Assembly: GCA_029245345.1 (NCBI GenBank)
Contig: JAQWPM010000012.1
Location: forward strand, 372,001-436,000
DNA: 64,000 nt
Direction of reading: 5' to 3'
Source of the DNA: Longimicrobiales bacterium
GTDB lineage: Bacteria > Gemmatimonadota > Gemmatimonadetes > Longimicrobiales > Gaopeijiaceae
Shown in pieces: positions 59,825-64,000 of this stretch. Positions within the stretch are counted from its first letter, which is position 1; each line of letters starts with the position of its first letter. Under the pieces are notes generated by a model. That model did no database searches. It saw only the letters and a program-made list of their open reading frames with translations, and was not told the origin of the DNA. A program made the translations under genes and the position numbers.

Positions 59825-61303
59825 CTATGCCACAAACAGGATATAGACGAGCGCGATCGCGATCTGAGCCAGCGCGAACGGGAGTGCCTTCCCGACAAAT
59901 CCACCAAACGAGAGCTTCAGCCCGTGTTTATGGATGATCGTCACGGCGACGAGCGTAGAAGCCGAACCAATGGGGGTGATGTTCCCACCGAGGTTCGCGC
60001 CGAAAATGACCGCCCACCACAGCGGATCCGTCGGCCCGCGCACCATGCCGTCCACCGGCATGCCTGAGATGATCTTCGCGAGCATCGCCGCGAGCGGGAT
60101 GTTGTCCGTCACGGAGCTGAACACCGCGGTCGCGACCATCACCGCGCCAGTGCCGAGCGTGGGGCCGAGATCAACGATGTGAGCTACGCCCTGCCCAATG
60201 AGTCCTAAGACCTGGGCATGCTCCATGACGTTGATCACTACGAACAGCGCCGCGAAGAAGGCCAGTAGGTCCCAGTCCACTGTACGATAGAACTGATCGA
60301 CCTCGGACTTGAAGCGGACCAGCATCACCACGGCAAACGCCATCGCGACGAAGCCCATCCCGAGATTAGACACGTAGGGCATGACCGACGTGGTCGCGAT
60401 CGCGATGATGAAGAGGATCAACATGCCAGCAGCGAACCAGAAAAAACCACGACTCTCGATGCCGTCGTTCTCGTCGAATCCCGAGACGAGCGAACGTGCC
60501 TCCTCCTTCGCGGCCTCATCCGCGAGGGGACTTATCTTGAAGAGCTTTGCTCCCATGAAGAGCGTCACGACGGTCGCGACCAAAACGAACGGACTCGCCT
60601 TGATGAAGAAGGCGACGAAGCTGATGCTGGCGGCTGTTCCCACGATGATGTTCGGCACCGAACTGATAAGCGTCAGGAGTCCACCGATATTCGTGAGGAG
60701 CCCTTCAACGAGCAGGAAACCAAGCAGTTTGTCGCGCCGGTCCAGCTTCTCCAGAGACACTGCCGTCAGCGAACCGACAATGATCATGGCCGTGACATTG
60801 TTGAGCACCGCGCTGAACACAACGGTCATCAAGCCGTACAGCCACAGAAGCCTGACCGGATCTCCACCAGAGGCTTTCGTGAGCCGAATCGCGATCCAGG
60901 TGAAGAGGCCTGAACGCGACGTCACATCCACGAAGAGGCTGGCGCCGAGGATGATGGTGATCACACCCCAGTCAATGGCTGGGATGTAGACCGGTATAGC
61001 CAGCGGATGCCCACCAATCAGATAAGGGCCATACGGAAGCGGCAGCAGAATCGCCCCCAGCAACAGGGATATCACTGCAAACAACCCGACGATCAGCGAC
61101 TTCTTGGCGTGGAGCTTCTCCTCGAGCGCGAGGCTTACAATCATCGCGACGAGAATGCCCGCGAAGAGCATCGTGATGCCCATAGGGACTTCGGGGGTCA
61201 CATGCTCGGCCGCGGGGGCTCCCCCACCCTGCGCAGCCAAAAACGCCGGGCGCACGAACAAAGCGCAGCACGCCGTTCCGAACGTCGCAATCAAGCGCAT
61301 CAT
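59825..61303 (-). CDS. SLC13/NhaD-ArsB superfamily ion transporter
   Basis: The 492-residue protein has a signal-like N-terminal segment and about 12 helices. Conserved ion-transporter-superfamily motifs are VFSAVLNNVTAMIIVGSL, LLTNIGGLLTLISSVPNIIV and FSSVTDNIPLAAMLAKII, as well as ANLGGNITPIGSASTLVAV near the C-terminus. The paired NVT/DN hairpin motifs are those of NhaD-type sodium/proton antiporters, ArsB and CitM relatives. Sodium/proton exchange is the best guess. Its start overlaps the universal-stress-protein stop (ATGA). Confidence 0.85.
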   Translation of the reverse strand: MMRLIATFGTACCALFVRPAFLAAQGGGAPAAEHVTPEVPMGITMLFAGILVAMIVSLALEEKLHAKKSLIVGLFAVISLLLGAILLPLPYGPYLIGGHPLAIPVYIPAIDWGVITIILGASLFVDVTSRSGLFTWIAIRLTKASGGDPVRLLWLYGLMTVVFSAVLNNVTAMIIVGSLTAVSLEKLDRRDKLLGFLLVEGLLTNIGGLLTLISSVPNIIVGTAASISFVAFFIKASPFVLVATVVTLFMGAKLFKISPLADEAAKEEARSLVSGFDENDGIESRGFFWFAAGMLILFIIAIATTSVMPYVSNLGMGFVAMAFAVVMLVRFKSEVDQFYRTVDWDLLAFFAALFVVINVMEHAQVLGLIGQGVAHIVDLGPTLGTGAVMVATAVFSSVTDNIPLAAMLAKIISGMPVDGMVRGPTDPLWWAVIFGANLGGNITPIGSASTLVAVTIIHKHGLKLSFGGFVGKALPFALAQIAIALVYILFVA

Positions 61304-62190
61304 AAAAGCAACAATGGTATCGACCTCACCTCGATCGCGAGCGGATATGCGAGACCGTGCATCGCCAATTGGTCCTCGTCCTTCGTGTTCATGACGAGCA
61401 AGTCTGCTTCATGCGCCGTGACCAACCGTCGGTACTCCTTCAGGTGATGCCCCCAAGTGACGATGGCTTCAACCGTGACAGGCACGCCCGCCCCACCCAG
61501 GGCATCGCTACAGCTCGTCATGTAGTCCGAAGCGTCTCGCTCCAGGCGATCGCGGATACTGTCACGGGCCTCGTCAGTGTCGATGGTCGGGATCTTCCCG
61601 ATGGTCTCGATCAGCCGATCGAGGGTTAGGTCGTCTTCGACGTGCGCCAGGACCAGCTTCCCTTCCCCATTCGTGAAGCGCGCAGCCCAGTTCACTAGGC
61701 GATGATCTCCCACCAGATGGTCCGTCATCGCTATGACCACGTCCGTGTTGGCCACGGACCGTTCCATCTCTTGCTCTGGATGGGGCATGACGAGGACGGG
61801 CGTGGTGGTCACCTGCGTGAGCACATCGACGAACTCACCCAACGTGTAGGGCCACTGCCAAGAGTCACTGTGAAGGTGCCGATACGTGCATATCAGTCCC
61901 GGCCGCTCTTCCTCCACCAAGCCGAGCAGCTCCGGAACGGACGCAAACTGGGCGCCGTGCACGACGCGCCAGCGCACGTTCTCGCCTCTCTCCAGCACAC
62001 TGAGATAGGACTTGACCCGGTCCCCGAACGCCGTGGCCGCAGCTTCGTCGCCATCACTAATGATCAACACCGATCCGACTTCGACTTCGTCGTATTCGAA
62101 CTGGATCTTGGATGCGGCTCGAAATACGGATTCGAATTGGTCGACCTTGGTCGACGCGACCCCTTGGTGTTCGTATCTGGAAGGTGTCAC
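61300..62190 (-). CDS. Tandem universal stress protein (two UspA-like domains)
   Basis: The 296-residue protein (GTG start) contains two Usp-like halves, about 20-145 and 150-296. The second ends WGHHLKEYRRLVTAHEADLL and VMNTKDEDQLAMHG. The usual ATP-loop G-x2-G-x9-G-S/T is degenerate in the second half. Usp domains bound to transporters often sense ATP/AMP. Tight coupling to the SLC13-like transporter gene suggests it regulates that transporter. Confidence 0.75.
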   Translation of the reverse strand: MTPSRYEHQGVASTKVDQFESVFRAASKIQFEYDEVEVGSVLIISDGDEAAATAFGDRVKSYLSVLERGENVRWRVVHGAQFASVPELLGLVEEERPGLICTYRHLHSDSWQWPYTLGEFVDVLTQVTTTPVLVMPHPEQEMERSVANTDVVIAMTDHLVGDHRLVNWAARFTNGEGKLVLAHVEDDLTLDRLIETIGKIPTIDTDEARDSIRDRLERDASDYMTSCSDALGGAGVPVTVEAIVTWGHHLKEYRRLVTAHEADLLVMNTKDEDQLAMHGLAYPLAIEVRSIPLLLL

Positions 62191-62196
62191 GCGCGC

Positions 62197-64000
62197 CTAA
62201 TCGTTGTCGCTGATGACACGCTGGTTCGCCTTATAACGCTCAAACCACTCGAGCACGTTGGCGACCTTAGCAATCAGGTTCGACGGTGCACTGCTCGCTA
62301 TACCGTGATACGAATTCTGCACTCGCACGAGCTGCGTCGGGACCTTCATAATTTGGAGCGCTTGGTAGTACTCCTCGGACTGACCCATGGGGGTACGAAG
62401 GTCGTCTTCACCTGTGATGAGCATGGTGGGCGTCGTCACGTTGCCGACGAGTGATAGCGGCGACCGCTCCCAGTAGTGCTCCAGCATACCTTCTTCCCAG
62501 ACCGGGCCAGGGAGCCAGTACTGGTAGTAGGACGAGTATCCGTCCGACGTAAGTGAGAAACTGATCCAGTCGATCACAGGCTTCTGCACAACAGCAGCCT
62601 GGAATCGATCCGTCTTCCCGACGATCCACGCAGTGAGCACACCGCCACCACTACCGCCGGTCACCATCATGTTCTCCTCGTCGATGTACCCGCGGTCGAT
62701 GACCGCGTCGACACCGGACATCATGTCGTCATAGTCGTACCCGGGGTACGCATGATGAATGAGGTTTCCGAACTCCTCGCCGTAACTCGTCGAGCCACGT
62801 GGATTGGTGTAGAGAACCACGTATCCCGCTGCTGCATAGAACTGAATCTCCGGTGCGAAACGCGGCCCGTAGTTAGAGAAAGGACCACCGTGGATTTCCA
62901 ACATGAGCGGGTACTTCTTGGACGGATCAAAGTCGGGCGGAGTCGCGATCCAACCATGCACCGGACGTCCGTCGTGCGAGGAATCCCACCAGATCTCTTC
63001 GACAGCCCCCAACTTTTTGTGACCCAGCAGATCTTCGTTGAGCTGCGTGATCTGATGCACCTCTGTGCCCCGCTGGCCGATGGCCACGTCGGCCGGACGC
63101 TGCGTCGAGTTCACCGTGAAGGCGAACCGTCCGTTGTTTGCCACGGTATAGGAACCGCCCCCGTACGGCCGGCCTAGCCCCACACCACCGACTTCGTCCG
63201 CCAGATCAGTCACCGTACCGTCCAGCGACACGTGGGCGACCTTTGTCATGCCCTGGTCGTCGTACTGGAAGAAGAGGCCACGACCGTCCTGAGCCCAATT
63301 CAGTCCACCGAAACTCCGATCGAGATCGGAGACCATGCGGCTTCCGCTGCCGTCCCGATTCATCACGTACAAGTGCCCGACCTGATAACCCTGATAGCGG
63401 TCGTCAAAACCCGTGTACGCGATCTGGGACCCGTCCGGCGAAACAATCGGACTCCCGTCCGGCCCGAACCGGTCCGTGAGTTGCGTCAGTTCACCCGTCT
63501 CCACGGAGACTTCGAAGACCTCGCTGTTGCGAACGTCGAAATCGGGATCGTCTCGGTTCGCGCTGAACACGATGGCCCGCGAGTCAGGCGACCAGGAGAG
63601 CGAGCCGCCGTGGTTGTACGAGCCACTCGTGACCTGCCGCGGCGTTCCGCCATCGGCCGGGAGAACGAAAATGTGTGTGTACCCGTCTTCCAGATAACCA
63701 CGACCGTCCGAGCGATACCGCATCTTATTGATGACAACGGGGGGCACATTCCACTCGGCGCCATCAGGGCGCGGCGGCATTCTTGCGAAGGTCGGAGTGG
63801 CTTCCGGCACGAACATGGTCATCGCAATCCAGTTGCCATCCGGCGACCACGTGATGCTCCCAGCGGACTCAGTCACATTGGTGAGCTCGGCGATCTGGCC
63901 GGTATCCATCCATCGAACGAAGAGCTGGCTCGATCCACCCTCGGACGAGATGTACGCGAGACGATTTCCATCGGGCGCCCATCGCGGCGAGTCGACAGCT
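62197..64000 (-). CDS. S9-family peptidase (prolyl oligopeptidase/acylaminoacyl-peptidase like), N-terminus outside window
   Basis: The frame is open through the right edge, so the N-terminus is missing; about 600 residues are seen. The first part is a WD40/TolB-like propeller with repeats such as ITWSPDGNWIAMTMF, LSWSPDSRAIVFSANRDD and PIVSPDGSQIAYTGF. The catalytic alpha/beta-hydrolase domain has GWIATPPDFDPSKKYPLMLE, nucleophile Ser in VTGGSGGGVLTAW, Asp in ITGEDDLRTP and His in VQNSYHGIASS. The last residue before the stop follows KANQRVISDND. Secreted or periplasmic location is likely but the signal is not seen. Confidence 0.92.
   Translation of the reverse strand, partial: AVDSPRWAPDGNRLAYISSEGGSSQLFVRWMDTGQIAELTNVTESAGSITWSPDGNWIAMTMFVPEATPTFARMPPRPDGAEWNVPPVVINKMRYRSDGRGYLEDGYTHIFVLPADGGTPRQVTSGSYNHGGSLSWSPDSRAIVFSANRDDPDFDVRNSEVFEVSVETGELTQLTDRFGPDGSPIVSPDGSQIAYTGFDDRYQGYQVGHLYVMNRDGSGSRMVSDLDRSFGGLNWAQDGRGLFFQYDDQGMTKVAHVSLDGTVTDLADEVGGVGLGRPYGGGSYTVANNGRFAFTVNSTQRPADVAIGQRGTEVHQITQLNEDLLGHKKLGAVEEIWWDSSHDGRPVHGWIATPPDFDPSKKYPLMLEIHGGPFSNYGPRFAPEIQFYAAAGYVVLYTNPRGSTSYGEEFGNLIHHAYPGYDYDDMMSGVDAVIDRGYIDEENMMVTGGSGGGVLTAWIVGKTDRFQAAVVQKPVIDWISFSLTSDGYSSYYQYWLPGPVWEEGMLEHYWERSPLSLVGNVTTPTMLITGEDDLRTPMGQSEEYYQALQIMKVPTQLVRVQNSYHGIASSAPSNLIAKVANVLEWFERYKANQRVISDND

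Noticed and set aside
1-64000. CRISPR arrays, phage defence loci, insertion sequences, attachment sites.
   Set aside because: No regularly spaced repeats, transposase, integrase or terminal inverted repeats were seen on reading through.

Overview
The window is high-GC bacterial chromosome, about 60% G+C by eye and densely coded. It has many secreted peptidases (S15, P1/DmpA, M14, M20, M16, S9), a SusC/CirA-style TonB receptor with a carboxypeptidase-regulatory domain, a PorX-like regulator, remnants of ADOP/MacB-type permeases and a YceI-cytochrome-DUF5777 operon. Together these suggest a free-living, probably marine or soil Gemmatimonadota (FCB group). This assignment comes from gene content only. 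No rRNA, tRNA, CRISPR array, prophage or insertion sequence was recognised.

Layout. 1-2903 (-): PorX-like response regulator/PglZ phosphatase overlapping an ABC exporter, and a thioredoxin-type arsenate reductase. 2934-6343: an S15 peptidase between two facing ADOP-permease remnants, then TonB. 6344-9145 (+): heme O synthase, a P1 peptidase and an alkylmercury-lyase-family gene. 9142-15158 (-): one tightly overlapping operon of class V aminotransferase, TRAP transporter DctPQM, enoyl-CoA hydratase and CaiB-type CoA-transferase, divergent from a GlcD-GlcF-type fused 2-hydroxyacid dehydrogenase (15252-18173). 18229-21278 (-): an EF-hand ORF, then serA overlapped by a second class V aminotransferase (serine synthesis). 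21829-24854 (-): dCMP deaminase, cupin, MFS-spermidine synthase fusion and a thioredoxin-like protein. 25118-35993: M14 peptidase, TypA, an outer-membrane barrel protein, M20 peptidase, a deoxyhypusine-synthase-like protein and a D-aminoacylase. 36664-41234 (+): M16 protease and a coupled glycosidase-like protein. 41292-44887: small hypotheticals, ApaG, a broken pseudopilin and a DtxR/MntR regulator. 44903-48243 (-): TonB receptor plus lipoprotein. 48344-51256 (+): deacetylase, PLP desulfhydrase and cNMP-GGDEF cyclase. 51521-56960: GH20 hexosaminidase, sulfatase, DinB protein and POT transporter. 57185-64000: small membrane protein, DUF5777/YceI/cytochrome operon, SLC13-type transporter with a universal stress protein, and an S9 peptidase running off the right edge.

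The main discovery is at 8465-9145. The alkylmercury-lyase (MerB) homologue has an in-frame TGA exactly where MerB has its catalytic Cys159. Reading continues in the same frame through conserved MerB-family sequence. The TGA is followed at the right distance by a perfect 6-bp hairpin capped by GGTC, the apical loop of the E. coli fdhF SECIS element. The gene is best read as a 226-residue selenoprotein, translationally coupled to the upstream P1 peptidase.

The second theme is gene debris. At least ten small or broken ORFs are recognisable remnants. Several keep the two ends of a gene, or of two genes, joined after loss of the middle: a 35-residue uridine kinase, a 90-residue S8 protease, an enoyl-CoA hydratase/acyl-CoA synthetase chimera, an ADOP permease and a propeller lipoprotein. 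This suggests ongoing deletion-driven streamlining, or deletion artefacts in the assembly. Start/stop overlaps of the ATGA, GTGA or TGATG type join many neighbouring genes, so translational coupling is common here.
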